NCBI GenBank assembly: GCA_018806915.1 | Contig: JAGKQI010000093.1 | Coordinates: 1,364,001 to 1,428,000 of the forward strand | Reading direction: 5' to 3' | DNA from: Phytophthora colocasiae | Taxonomy: Eukaryota > Oomycota > Peronosporomycetes > Peronosporales > Peronosporaceae | DNA: 64,000 nucleotides | The notes under the pieces: model-generated | Databases searched by the model: none | What the model was told of the DNA's origin: nothing | Seen by the model: only the letters and a program-made list of their open reading frames with translations | Made by a program: the position numbers and the translations under genes | In this document: piece by piece, positions 9,796-21,201 of the stretch | Layout: every line of letters starts with the position of its first letter | Numbering within the stretch: position 1 is the first letter of the stretch

Positions 9796-12239
9796 ATGGG
9801 GAAACTCCAAAAAACGACGCGGGAGAGACTCACGAAGAAGAAAGCGCCGTCAAGACCGAGCAGCGCCAAACGAAGGAAAGCAAACGCGGAACAGAACACT
9901 GAGGACAAGGAGAGTGACGCAGAGTCAAGTCGCAGCGAAGCAGCAACGATTAGCCCGGACGACTATGAGGAGAAGCGAGCAGCGCCTTCAGGCGTCTCCA
10001 ACGAGTCGGCAGTCTGGACACGGAGTCGTGTGCAGAAGCAGCGCGCGGCTGCGGAACGCTACTTCCGTCTAGTACAAGCGGGAGGCGCAGCGGAGCCAGG
10101 TTTCGAAAGTGGACAAGCGCTCATCGATGCTGTCTTAGGAAACGATACTACGGCATTTGAGGATAATCCGTCCACTCGTGTGGTGCGCCTAGAGGGAGAT
10201 GCAGCCCAGGAAGGAGTACGGCACGACACTGAAGAAAGCGGCCACAATAATGAGAGAGAAGGTCGTGCCGAGAAAGGACCACCAGTAGCTGATCCGGAGC
10301 AGGAGAATGAGCCTCCAGCAGAGACGGTACCGCCGCAAGACAACAACAATGTCCAGCCACGAGAACAGAGGAACATGGAAGTCATGATGGGGTTCCTAGA
10401 AGCACTACAGGACGAGATCCGGCAGTTACAGCCGCAACGTAACGGCCGCGACGTGGACGGCAACGCGAATCAAGGGCGTGATGAGGGGCAGGAGCGCCAC
10501 CGACAAGAACTTCGGCGGGATCAAGGCGAACCGGATCGTGGAGGCGAGCCACACCGGCAGCCAAGTCCTGAACGAAGAAGATCTCGAAGCCGACCAGCTG
10601 CTCTACCACGACAGCGAGTCGAGCGACCACGACGTGCACAGCCTGATGGAGGAGAATCTCCTTCGTCATCAAGTAGCGACGAGTCAGACGATTATGGACA
10701 CTACGGGCGCGATCGACGACGTGCCAGAACGAGCAGTTCCGAAGATAGCTCCAGCAGCGGGTCTGATGAGCGGGACCGACCACAACGGCAGCGCGTGCAG
10801 CGAGGACGGCACGAACCACGGGGACGGAGGCAGCGACGCGAACGGAGAGAGTCCAAAGAACGCCGGGAGAGGCGACGAGAGCGTCGCCGTGAGCCAGTTA
10901 GAGCCCATCGCCGAGGAAATGTGAAAGATCTGGAGTTGCCGACATTCTCACCGACGGCAGGCGCGTCCGTGTCCACGTGGACCGATAGGATCGATTTGGC
11001 GCTGCAAGGTGCACGTGAGTCTGGACGAGGAGAATGGAGCGACCACGCACTTTACTTCATCCTTGGAAACAAGCTGATGGGCGACGCAGCTAGTTGGTGG
11101 GTGGACTTCAATCGAAGGCTGACGGATACCGAAAGGACATGGACGCACTTAAAACAAGCGTTGCTGCGGCGGTATGGACCCAAGGAAGACATTTCATTGG
11201 CGGAGTATCGAGTGAACACGCGCGCTCGCGGTAATACTGAATCGCATGCAGACTACGCAGCAGCTCTACGGAAAGCAGCGAGGCGTAGTCGTGTGAGTGA
11301 AAGGGTGCTGATGGCCCAGTTCTACCGTGGTATGGATAAGACCACTAGGCAACTTGTCAAGCAGCAAGAGCCCGATAACCTGGAAGAAGCCGTGATCAGA
11401 GCCACCGAAATCGATGATCCGATGGAGAGCTTGGTGAACATCGGCCAAGCGGTAGGGCAAATGCAAGCGACAGCTGCTGGTTCAGAAACGACATCTCCAG
11501 ACACCACTGCAGCACGTACAGTAACTCTCCCAGGAGTAGGAAGCGTGTACGTTCCAGTATCGGGAGCCCCAGACGGAATTAAGAACTATGCGGCAGTTGA
11601 TCCAGATGGCCTAGTCCTCTACACGAACCCGAAGGGTGCTTGGAACATCATTGCTGGAAACTACGAGCTGCCGGCAGGACGAAAGTGGAACTCAAGGTAC
11701 TGGGCTGAAGTCGCTGGACAGAAACGCACCAAGACGGCTAGAAAAGGCGACACCAAGCGGAAGGAGCGGAAATCAAGAACTCGACGCGACGCGGAATCAT
11801 CAGACGACGAAGATCGAGATGCGCGGCAAAGGAAATCCAGTAAGTACCGGCGTTTGGAGAGACCAGCGACGATGAGGAAGACGTGAAGCCTCGCAAGAAG
11901 AACAAGCCTAAACGTGCGGCCGACTCCAGCGACAATGAACGCGAAGCGAAACCTCAGAGAAAGCTGAAGGCTGCAGTACGACAGGTACTCGCAGAAGAAA
12001 ATAAGCAGCGGCGGGAACCCTCTAAGTCAGTTGGTGGTGGCACGCGCTGTTACATCTGTGGACAAGAAGGTCATTGGGCCATGCACTGCACTACTGGGCC
12101 GAAGTGTTATGCGTGCAACAAGTACGGACATCTTGCACGAGACTGTACGGACGCTAGTGCCAAAGCGAAAAACGATGAGTACCTGGCTCAGCGCAAGGAG
12201 AAGCATAAGAGGACGGGAAACGAGGGCAGGACGCCGTAG
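9796..12239 (+). pseudogene. gag of Gypsy element 1, frameshifted
   Basis: ATG at 9796 (MGKLQKTTRERL...) is preferred by analogy with MKMAGKTRETTR in element 2. Charged, disordered N-terminal half rich in Arg/Glu/Ser. The conserved Gag core begins near 10921 (LELPTFSPTAGASVSTWTD) and includes ALYFILGNKLMGDAASWWVDF and the LRRYGPKEDISLAEYR segment, a retrotransposon-gag type helical core. A loss of one base near 11856 throws the frame off (stop at 11884-11886). The rest continues in the next frame, with two zinc knuckles: CYICGQEGHWAMHC and CYACNKYGHLARDC. Gag packages the RNA and builds the particle. Without an intact frame this copy could still be packaged by proteins of a relative. Confidence 0.85.
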
Positions 12240-12283
12240 GGGGAGTAGGGCGTCCTGGGATTGCCCGGTATCCCCAACAAGCG

Positions 12284-15200
12284 GTGGAAACGAGCAAGCA
12301 ATACGATGTGAACTTACTCGTGGATACTGGTGAACCGAGCGTGACGATGAGGAGGAACGAGGACGATGAGACGATGACGAATGAGAACGAAGGAACGATG
12401 ACGAATGAGAACGAAGGAACGATGACGAATGAGAACGAAGTAGCGATGATGAATGGGAACGAAGAAATGAAGATGAATGAGACGATGGACGAGCAGGAGG
12501 AGCTAAAGCCCAAAAGTGGTCAATTTGCGAAGTTACTGAGGGATGCGGTTGAGGAAGACGTTAGAAGAGCAACACTCTATGTGGCGACGACGCGACCCAC
12601 AATGGCCACTGTGCGCTTCACGCGCGCCAAACGCGAAGATGAGGAACGGGAACGACGAACCATCCGGCGCGCGAAGGGCATCCGCATGAGCGATAATGGA
12701 AGATGTGCGACGACGCCCTGCTACTGTACTGAAGTGACGGTGAATCTTGCGGAGGCTTCACAACGTCCTGCTGTGTCGGCGGCGGCAGCGGCTGTATCGG
12801 TTGAGGAAACATCAAAAGCTGATTGCTCCACAGTAGAAGCTACGGCCGAATGTAATCAGTCGGCGTCGGAGCAACGACCACCTAAAAGCGATGGGGTCAG
12901 CGCCGTCCAGAACGTAGTAGATGGGAGCTCGGATGTAATACACGCCGGCAAAAGCGATGGCATGGGTGTCAACATCACTGTTCAACGTCAAGAGCGTAAG
13001 CACGCTCGGAAGGCAACAAAAAGAGCGAAGGTGAAGGCACGGTTGGTACGGCAGCAACGTGAAGCTCAAGATAGTTCAATCGAACGAGAGCGTGTGGCTA
13101 CGGCACTACGGACTAAACGGCACGATGATGCACAGGAAGCAATAAAGGAGCTCCAAGCACGGTGCCAGCGACGACAATTAGACGGAGTGTCCTTGAAACA
13201 AATGGAAACCACACGAGTACGCTTGGTGAAACAGCAGCGTGTGTCCCCAACGGCGTCGGGAACGATGACCGAGGACATTGTGGAATACGTGGGAGCTGAT
13301 GATGGACTACCAACCTCTGTCATGGGGGTGAATGGAGTACAACGACGAGTGAAATTTGATAGTGGAGCGCGATACACTGTTGCGGGTACCGACTGGATGC
13401 TTTACGGCGACAAGATCTCCAACAAGGCTGCTATCGACTACGTTGAGGGCATCGGAGGTTTTCTGCTAGATGTGGTTGGTGTGTGGCGATTTAATTTCGA
13501 GACGGTGTTTGGTGAAAAGCTGACGGTAGATGCGTGCATCATATCGGGCTGTGAGGAGGAATTTCTGCTGGGAGTAGACTTTATGCAAGCGCGAGGAGCC
13601 ACAATGGATTTCAATAGACAGGAAGTGCGCTATGCGGATGCAGACCGAGCCGTGGTGATTCCCTTTAGGACATACGACAGCGAGAATGGAGCAAAGATAG
13701 CGGCTGTACGCATGGTACGAAGGACGGCGCTGGTGGGTAACACGGTGACACCGGTAGCAGTCTCAGTGTCAGCAGAAGACGGAGAACGACGCCTTTTCAT
13801 ACCTACGAGGAACATTGGATCTGTGTTGTTAGCTGCGACGGTGACTACGGCACGGAATGGACAAGCGTGGAAATACCGAACAAAAAAGAGTTAGGTACAT
13901 GGATACCTGTAGACGACGATATGGAGATCCTCGCTACAGACGGCCAATTGGATACTGCGCAAGTGAAGACCTGGTTGGATACACTTGGAGACACTGAGAC
14001 GCCCTTACCGGATGAAGCGGACGTGGATATAGGTAGCCAGGAGCCGAAAACACGCCAGTTGGTATTCAAGCTGCTGCGCGCGTACCGTTCACTGACGGAA
14101 AACGCGAATGAATGTCCTCCCGCTACCTCCTTAGATGTGCACCATCACATCGATACTGGAGATGCTTCCCCAATTATGCTCAAAAGAAGACGACAGGCTC
14201 AGACGGACGACGGAATTATCAACAGCAACGTAGAGAAGATGTTGCGCGCCGGGGTGATAGAAGAAGGAAACGGAGGTTGGGGATTCCCAGTCGTGCTTGT
14301 CCGCAAGAAGGACGGCGAGGTCCGCTTCTGTGTGGATTACAGAGCACTCAACAAGCTTACAACAACGGCTGTGTATCCCCTGCCGCGGATAGACGAGACT
14401 CTCGAGGCGCTGGGAGGCGCATTGTTGTTCACGACACTGGACCTACGAGCAGGATACTGGCAGATCCTGGTAGCTCCGGAAGATCGCGATAAAACCGCTT
14501 TCACCACCAAGAAAGGATTGTATCGATTTGTACGGATGCCCTTTGGGTTAACGAACGCCCCATCGACGTTCCAAAGGCTAATGAACGGAGTATTAAGAGG
14601 TCTGACTTGGTCTACCTGCCTTGTATATCTTGATGATATCGTGGTGTTTACGCGAGGAGGAATCGAGCGGCATATTGTGGAGTTGGCAGCGGTGTTAGAG
14701 CGTCTTCAACGCGCAGGTCTGACACTGAAGCTTAAGAAGTGCAAGTTCGCAACCCAGACGATGGAGTACTTGGGACACGAACTCAGTAGCGAAGGGTGCG
14801 ACCTTTGGATCGTATTGTTACCGCAGTACGGGAGTTTCCGACACCAACCGACGCTGTGGAAGCCAAGCGATTCGCCCACCTTGCCGGCTACTACCGACGA
14901 TTTGTTAGCGGGTTCGGTACGATCATGGCACCAATCACGAAATTACTACGGAAGGGCGTTGTATGGGAATGGGGAGAGGCGCAGAAGGCTGCGTTTGACG
15001 ACGTGAAGGCCTTGTTGACGGCGAAGCCACTACTGGTGTATCCAGACTTCCGGCTTCCATTCCGTTTAGCGACAGATGCGAGCAAGACAGGCCTCGGGGC
15101 ATGTCTGATGCAGGATCAGGGCGTTGGGTGGCAACCAATCGCGTTTGCCAGCAAGGTGAACAGTGTAACAGAGAGCGAGTACGGGATTACTGAACTTGAG

Positions 15201-17951
15201 TGCTTTGCTGTAGTATGGGCCATTAAGCTCTTTCGCCCGTACTTGTATGGCCGCCGATTCGAGATTATTACGGACCACGCGGCACTAAAGTGGCTCATGA
15301 CCAGTCCCAATTTGACAGGGAAACTGCATCGATGGGCTCTTACGCTGCAAGAATTTGATTTCGAGATAAAGTACAGGCCCGGTAACACGAACGTGGTTGC
15401 TGATGCGCTGTCTCGAGCGCCTGTTGTGGGTAAATCGCGAGCGGCGATAGGGCGTCGTAGAAGGTCAAGGCGAAGGGGAGTGAGTCACCAGGACACATTA
15501 GTCACAAGAGCGGAACCTCCGGTGAGTATGGAGGCAACCACAGGCAATGATGTAGATCGAGAACCTCAGAATACGGAAGCGAAGGTGTCAGGGACTGGCG
15601 TGCACGAGGTCATAGAGCAGATGCAGGTGAAGAATGAGGTTATGGCAGTGCAATCACCACTAACAGCGTCTGGTGATGAGCGTCTTTCAAGGAATAGTCG
15701 ATCGAATAAACCAGCCAAATCCAGGGCGACCAGTGAAGCGACACGCCCATTGACGAGAGGGGCTAAACGGCGTATGGAAGCCGAAGCGGAGATGGAAAGC
15801 AGAGCAACTGAAGAAACGGCGGCGACGGAAGTACCAGTACACTACGACATTTTGGCGACGATGCCCCACACGCAGGAACGTACAAGTGGAGGGGGCGGGA
15901 GACCCAGAGCAGCGACGGCTGACAACCGGACAACGGCTCCGGACACGACTACTATGGATACAACAGTGGCAGGCACGGCGAAAACAAAGCAGCAGAAGAC
16001 TGTTACTTGGGCGGATAGTGTAACCGGTGGTGCAGAGGACACCGCGGTGAAGCATACAAATCTACCTACCGACACTCACGCGACGCAGAAGAACCACACG
16101 GAGGAAGGAAGAGCGGCTGAGGCAGGTCACAGAAGCGATATGGTACAGGAGAAGCCAATCCGCCTTTGGTGGTACCAACGTACAACGCCAGGTGATGGAA
16201 CGAGAAGGGGCAGTGGTGCAACAGTCAGAGTCGGTCACTACGCAAAACGAGGGGCGAGAAGCAGCGGCCGAAGCTGCGCGAGAGCAACGAGCGAAGCAAC
16301 CAACGCTGCAGCTAACGGACGCGGAGATAATGGACGCACAGGCAAAGAGCGGTATGGTGCAGCGTATGTTACGATCAGGCACGCACCAAGGTCGGCCGAT
16401 TCGTAAAATTTACGGCTTGGTAGTAATCGTGACGTCGGATCAACGACGAATTATACTACCGCCAGCTCTCTGGGCGACAGTATTTAAAGAATGTCATGAT
16501 AGTGTGTGGGCCGGGCATCTCAGGAGCGCTCACACGTACGCGAGGATCGCACAGCTTTATTGGTGGCCGAATTTACAAGATGAAGTACGACGTTGGGTAC
16601 TCGGATGCCAAGAGTGTGGCAGCCGGAAAGCACGTCCGCGGGAAGTGGTGCCACCACTAAGAAGTTTACACGGAGGCGATGTTGGCGATAGGTGGGCATT
16701 AGATATTGCGGGTCCGCTACCGAGTACTGACGGCGGAGTACGATATGTGATCGCTGCTGTTGAATACGTAACCCGCTACGCAGTGGCTATCGCGGTTAAG
16801 GAACACACGGCCGAGAGCATCGCGGCATTTTTGATGAAGCAAGTGGTATTACGCTTTGGACCATTTATAGAAATTCTAACGGACGGTGCCCCTGAGCTGG
16901 TGGGAAAGGTGATCGAGGAGCTGGTAATACTTCTTCAAGCGAAGCAGACCAATCCCGTTCCCTATCGACCACAAATGATTGGCTTAGTCGAACGATTCCA
17001 CCGGACGTGGAAGGATTGCGTCGCAACTTACATGAGTGACGAGGCCCAAAGAGACTGGGATACGTGGGTCGATTACGCCGTGTATGCATACAATTCGGGG
17101 CGCCACTCGACTGTATTGATTTCCCGAATGAACTTATGATGGGTCGACGATTACGAGCCCCAAACGAATTACTACGAGCAACAAGAGTTACGGAAGCCGG
17201 TGACTTAGTGAAACATCATCAACGACTACTGAGTACATTAAAGGAGGCGCATAGGTGTGCTGAGCAAGCTAGCGCCCGAGAACAACGACGCCAGGCTCGA
17301 TACTACAACAAGAAAGTGCGGAAGAAGAGCGACTTCGGACCGGGAGATCGCGTGTGGATGTTCCGACCTCCACGGGGTCCGAAGGCTTCCAAGTTTGTTC
17401 ACCAATGGCTGGGTCCGTTGAGAATCGTGGAGTCAGCAGGATACGAAAACTTCCTGGTGGAACGTGAAGACGACGGTGAGAACCACGAGCAATTTATAGC
17501 GCACGTTTCATTTTTGGTAACGTACCGGCGACCAGCCATTCTCCTCGAGGCCGTAGGCCGAGATTTGCAAGAACACCTGGAGTATGAAAGCGCGGACTGA
17601 CGGGAGGAAGATGTCGAGACGGCAACTTCATCTGTACGACCAACGGCGGCTACGATTAATACAGCCTATGCGCGACGCGGTACGAAGCGAACTTCAGCAA
17701 CAATGGCAGACGCGAGTTCATCCGACCCAACGAGTGAGCCGCTAGTGGAAGTGCGACGCCGACACAGGAGAAACAAGGCCGGACAGTATGTCCTGGAGTA
17801 CTTGCTACGACCAAGGCGAGAAGATTTGCAACAACAACAAGACAATGGTACATGCGACGGTGACGGGAGATGGGTTTCCATCACTGAGTACGAAAAGCTC
17901 TTCAACAGCGGAAAGGTCGTGGAAGACCTTGGAGTGGATGGAGGCGTGTAA
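12284..17951 (+). pseudogene. pol of Gypsy element 1, several frameshifts and a stop
   Basis: Protease motif DSGARYTVAG (near 13360), reverse transcriptase with CLVYLDDIVVF (near 14620), RNase H (TDASKTGLGACL, TDHAALKWL), integrase zinc finger (H..H..C..C near 16490-16620), then the integrase D, D, E residues (WALDIAGPL, EILTDGAPEL, LVERFHRTW). Breaks relative to element 2: a deletion of about 35 bases near 13875; single-base losses near 14797 and near 17122; a frame change in the disordered stretch near 16190-16260; and TGA at 17598-17600 in the C-terminal tail. The stop codon TAA uses the first bases of the 3' LTR. This copy cannot encode a full polyprotein. Confidence 0.85.
12373..12465 (+). 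repeat. 24-bp tandem repeat in the pol leader of element 1
   Basis: Three clean copies of a 24-bp unit (starting GATGACGAATGAGAACG at 12373, 12397 and 12421) and a worn fourth at 12445, coding TMTNENEG-type octads. Element 2 lacks it but has its own 27-bp duplication at about 24032-24085 in the same variable leader. Confidence 0.85.
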
Positions 17952-18582
17952 CAAGTGGACTTCTGGATCAACACAAGGTCTGAGCTGCTCATTTGATAGA
18001 CGAGTGATGTGCGGAGCGGTCTGTGACTTTGACCTCCCACGGACTTCCATGATGACCAATGAGAAGGACGCCAGCGAACGAGCTCGGCGGATATCCAATG
18101 AAACTGGCGGTCCTGGGCAGCAGCACGTGGCTTTTATCCGCGAAGATCCAGATTCACTTTTGAAAGAAACCGCGTGGAGCACAAGTGGCCCACACGCAAC
18201 GCAGCCGAGTGACCAAGTGCGGACGGAGAAGAACCAGTTGGGTCCGCAGGCGGCAGACTTCGTGGACAGCCAGCAGCGAACACGTGGGTTCGGTTGGTTT
18301 GGTCCAGAAGCGATTTCTGTGGGACCTGGGGAGCAGCAGGTGACGCTGCGGAAGCACGAGGACCAGAGCACAAGTAAGGAAGAGTAGGCTTTCTATACGT
18401 TTTCTTAATACAAATAGGCAGTTCGTGGCGCAACAGACACGAACGGGCCGGCGCGGTGAACCGAGCCTGAAGTGAGTTGAAGTAAAGAGTGCTCATCAGC
18501 ACCCGATCTCTGGAAGACCACCCGGCACAGTACACGGCTAACGACCCGCCGGCAGGCAGCGAGAAGAGCCCAACCTGTTACA
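17947..18582 (+). repeat. 3' LTR of Gypsy element 1
   Basis: 636 bp, TGTAACAAG...TGTTACA, two differences from the 5' LTR. It is preceded by the purine-rich GGAGTGGATGGAGGCG, the likely polypurine tract, which also codes the last residues of pol (LGVDGGV). It is followed by target duplication TAGC and the lectin body on the minus strand. Confidence 0.95.
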
Positions 18583-19005
18583 TAGCCCTCAGGAGCGGTT
18601 TCCGAGTCGATCTTGTCCGTGCTCTCCTGGGGAGTTCCGCCAGAAATGGTGTTGCCAGCGTTGGTGGTGAACTCAACGTACATGACGCGAGTCTTGCGGT
18701 AGTACTTGCCCCAGTGAGCCTCAATGCCCGTGATGTACTCGCCCTCAGCCAGAGTCAGAGTGTTCTTGTCACCTCCGTTGCCACCGTGGTACAACGTGCT
18801 CGGGTTGCCATCCACAGAAACGATATCAAGGCTGACGGCATCCACACGGTCCGCCGAGCGGATGGTGATAGACTTGACCTCTTGTCCAGCCTCAACCCGT
18901 TTGACGTCCGTGAACTTTTTGCCGTGGGGTCCGCCGTAAATTGTACCGAGGTCGATACCCTTTTCCAATTCAGCAGCGACACCAGTCGCGATGATAGCCA
19001 CAGTA

Positions 19006-19818
19006 TTGTACTCTGCAGAAGTGAAGACACCAAGATTTAGCGCCCAAAATGAACGCTTTAGCTTTATAAAACCTATAGTGATAGTTAGATATATAGGGTA
19101 ACTTTGCCCGCTGAGTTCAAAAATGAGGTCGGTTTTGGCTAATTCGGCGTGGTTTTAACGCTACGAGCGCGCAAAAAATGTAATTCGGAACTCGCCAAAG
19201 TCTGGTGAGTAGGGTTGCTTCAAATACAGCCATGCTATTGGCTAAGCAGTGCAAACATGTGGGATTTCACGTGAAAGGGCGGCAATTGCCGATCAATTCG
19301 CGATTGCACACTTTCATCTACAATGATTTGAAACAATTTTAAAGAGGTTATTATAGGTCTCCCCCTATTGCTTGTATGTTCCTGTTTTTAATCAGCATTA
19401 ATTAATACAGGTCTTGCAGCATATCAGAACAGTCAAATTTACGGGGAAGTCGGTGTCCGGGTTGGCGTTGTAGTGCGCCATTACGCGCGAAACTGTTTGG
19501 AGGGAGCAGCTAAGACACTCAGCAACCGATTCCCTCGTGCGCTTTCCGCGATAGAGCCCTTGATTTTTCTGTAGAGTGAAAAATGCATGGTTCTTCACCA
19601 TCATTTTTTTTTCTCCACTGCTAAACTCGTGGCGTTCGGCGTTCATTTTTGCTGAATGAACGAACTTATGAGATGAAAGAGCGTGCGCATAGCGTGTAGG
19701 GCGCCCCCAGCTATCAATTCCATGTTTTATTTTCTCTATAGCTTTAATATTCGAACCGCAATGCGTCAAAACGTGTGCGGGAAAAAGTTACTGGTGTCTT
19801 CACTTCTGCAGAGTACAA
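19006..19818 (-). mobile_element. Tc1/mariner-like element, non-autonomous (813 bp), in lectin signal peptide
   Basis: Perfect 27-bp terminal inverted repeats (19006-19032, starting TTGTACTCTGCAG, and 19792-19818) are flanked by TA on both sides (19004-19005 and 19819-19820), the target duplication of the Tc1/mariner/IS630 group. Removing the element with one TA restores codons 9-10 of the lectin in line with the intact paralogue, so the boundaries are secure. It keeps only the N-terminal part of a transposase-like frame on its minus strand and lacks a DDE domain, so it would have needed a helper transposase. Confidence 0.88.
19398..19769 (-). pseudogene. Transposase N-terminal remnant (helix-turn-helix) inside the mariner-like element
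   Basis: 123 codons. Residues about 70-105 (GKRTRESVAECLSCSLQTVS...) look like the helix-turn-helix of Tc1/mariner-type transposases common in oomycetes. The frame ends right after it, with no catalytic DDD/E region. The 365 bases between its stop and the left terminal repeat hold no coding sequence I could recognise. The call is from pattern and context, not from a confirmed match. Confidence 0.5.
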
Positions 19819-19846
19819 TAGCCAGAACTTGGGAGAAGAAACGCAT

Positions 19847-20278
19847 CGTTGGAGTCTTGTTGCTTGGAGGCGGAAAAATAGTTAATGCCCTGATCCGCAA
19901 CGCGGATTCCGTGAACCGGTACCGGGACATGTACCATGAGTCTCGCACTGTGAGGCGATGTATCCGTTTGCCATACGGAACTTCAAACAACAATATCCCT
20001 TTGAAATGTATGCAGTGGGTAAGAAATCTTGACTAATAAGACTGTTAGGAAAACTGTTATAATAAATACCTTGTAATATTGTATGGTCCCATCTTGTTTG
20101 GAGCATTACCTACAGGATCACGGGTTAGGATCGACTCTCGGCATGATCCGTTCGTCGATGACTCCAATGATCACTGGAACGAAAAGTTTTGGCTGACCGG
20201 TGTGATTTCCATAGAGGCTTCTTCGTCAAAGGAAAAGAGTTTTGACTTGATAAAGAATCACACGTGCCACATTAATAG
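19847..20278. other. Non-coding stretch upstream of the broken lectin
   Basis: This is the former 5' region of the minus-strand lectin and reaches the left boundary of Gypsy element 2. No gene, RNA or clear core promoter was recognised. It ends with ATAG (20275-20278), the target duplication of element 2. Confidence 0.5.
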
Positions 20279-21139
20279 TGTAATAGGCTTGACTTGAAGA
20301 CGGATGCAGATCTGGGATCAATCGTCCCACAGCACCCAACGCATGGAAAGATGTCAGCGGAGACTTCAGAGAAGATCGCTGGAGTACCAATCAGCGAGCA
20401 GCTCACGACGATGGGTGAGGACAGGCCCATGTTGAAGAAGCGACTGACTGATGTCTGAAGATCGCAGCGAAGGACGTGAGGCACTTCCGAATTTGCCACG
20501 AGAGGCGCAGTTCCGAATTGGACGTGTGAGAGGCACTCCCGAACCGTGCGAGAGAACGAGGTGGAGACAACCACGAGTGGAGAAACCGCTCATAAACGAC
20601 GAACGAGGTGGAGACAACCACGAGCGGCGTGTAACGAGAGCTGCTCTAAACGACGAAGGCCAGCGAGCGAGCTGAAGGTTGAGACAACAACGAGCAGGTC
20701 AGAGACCAGCTTACAAACGACGTAGGGCAGCGTAAGCTGTTGAGGACTGGACGACCAAAGCGGAACAGAGGGGCCAGTTGGGTTCTCGGGTAGCGACGTT
20801 TGTGGCAGCCAGCAGCGGACAGTGGTTCGGTTGGTTCGGCCTGGAGCAGGTGTTGCTGGACCGGGACAACGGGAGGAGCTGTTTGCGCGAGGAAGTGCAG
20901 GTGGTCCGTAAGGACACGAACGAACGAAAGAGAGGAACGTAGTGTATATTTACACGTTAATAAAAGTAGGCGAGTTCTTCGTTGACAAACGACGAACAAG
21001 CCGGCGCGGTGAACCGAGCCAGGAGACGACCAGTTGACGTTGAAGAGTGTCCTTTGACACCCGATCCTTGGGCACACCACCCAGCACAGCACACGAGCGA
21101 CGACCCACTGACTGGCAGTGAGAGAGTAAACCTGTTACA
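20279..21139 (+). repeat. 5' LTR of Gypsy element 2
   Basis: 861 bp, TGTAATAGGC...CCTGTTACA. By eye about 98% identical to the 3' LTR. Several of the differences are small indels, clustered in the last 150 bp (for example near 21020-21035 and 21120) and near 20450. A TAATAAAAG motif at about 20958 could serve as poly-A signal in the R region. Confidence 0.93.
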
Positions 21140-21157
21140 TGGTGGTCATACAGGGGC
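21140..21157 (+). other. Primer-binding site of Gypsy element 2
   Basis: TGGTGGTCATACAGGGGC, identical to that of element 1, directly after the LTR. Confidence 0.75.
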
Positions 21158-21201
21158 TGACTCCTTCCATTATTGTCACACAACAACAGAAACGGTTGCG
21201 C

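Larger units (their letters stand above)
9095..18582 (+). mobile_element. Ty3/Gypsy LTR retrotransposon 1 (9,488 bp), degenerate coding region, in lectin gene
   Basis: Complete element with 636-bp LTRs at 9095-9730 and 17947-18582, flanked by the 4-bp target duplication TAGC (9091-9094 and 18583-18586). Internal order is PBS, gag with zinc knuckles, then protease, reverse transcriptase, RNase H and integrase, which is the Ty3/Gypsy order. The coding region has at least five frameshifts and one nonsense codon relative to the intact relative at 20279-30327, so it cannot make its own proteins. The two LTRs differ at only two positions by eye, so insertion should be recent. It sits in the C-terminal third of a lectin gene, in opposite orientation to it. 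Confidence 0.95.
8991..19846 (-). pseudogene. Jacalin-like secreted lectin, broken by two transposon insertions
   Basis: Three pieces on the minus strand make up one lectin gene. The start codon and first 9 codons (signal peptide start, 19846-19821) are cut by an 813-bp TA-flanked element (19006-19818). The main body (about 19003-18583) is cut by a Gypsy element (9095-18582) with 4-bp duplication TAGC. The C-terminal 34 codons lie at 9094-8991 (stop at 8993-8991). When the inserts and one copy of each duplication are ignored, the frame is continuous and parallels the intact copy at 31441 along its whole length (about 180 residues). That includes the GG(P/..)GK start, HGGNGGDKNTL, FTTNAGNTISGG and the GFQG.AGNELDSVGAIW end of the jacalin fold. 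No other disabling change was seen, so inactivation looks recent and due to the insertions alone. Confidence 0.9.

Noticed and set aside
12373..12465. CRISPR-like or satellite array
   Set aside because: The 24-bp repeats have no spacers and lie in frame in a retrotransposon gene. No CRISPR array was seen anywhere, as expected for nuclear eukaryote DNA.
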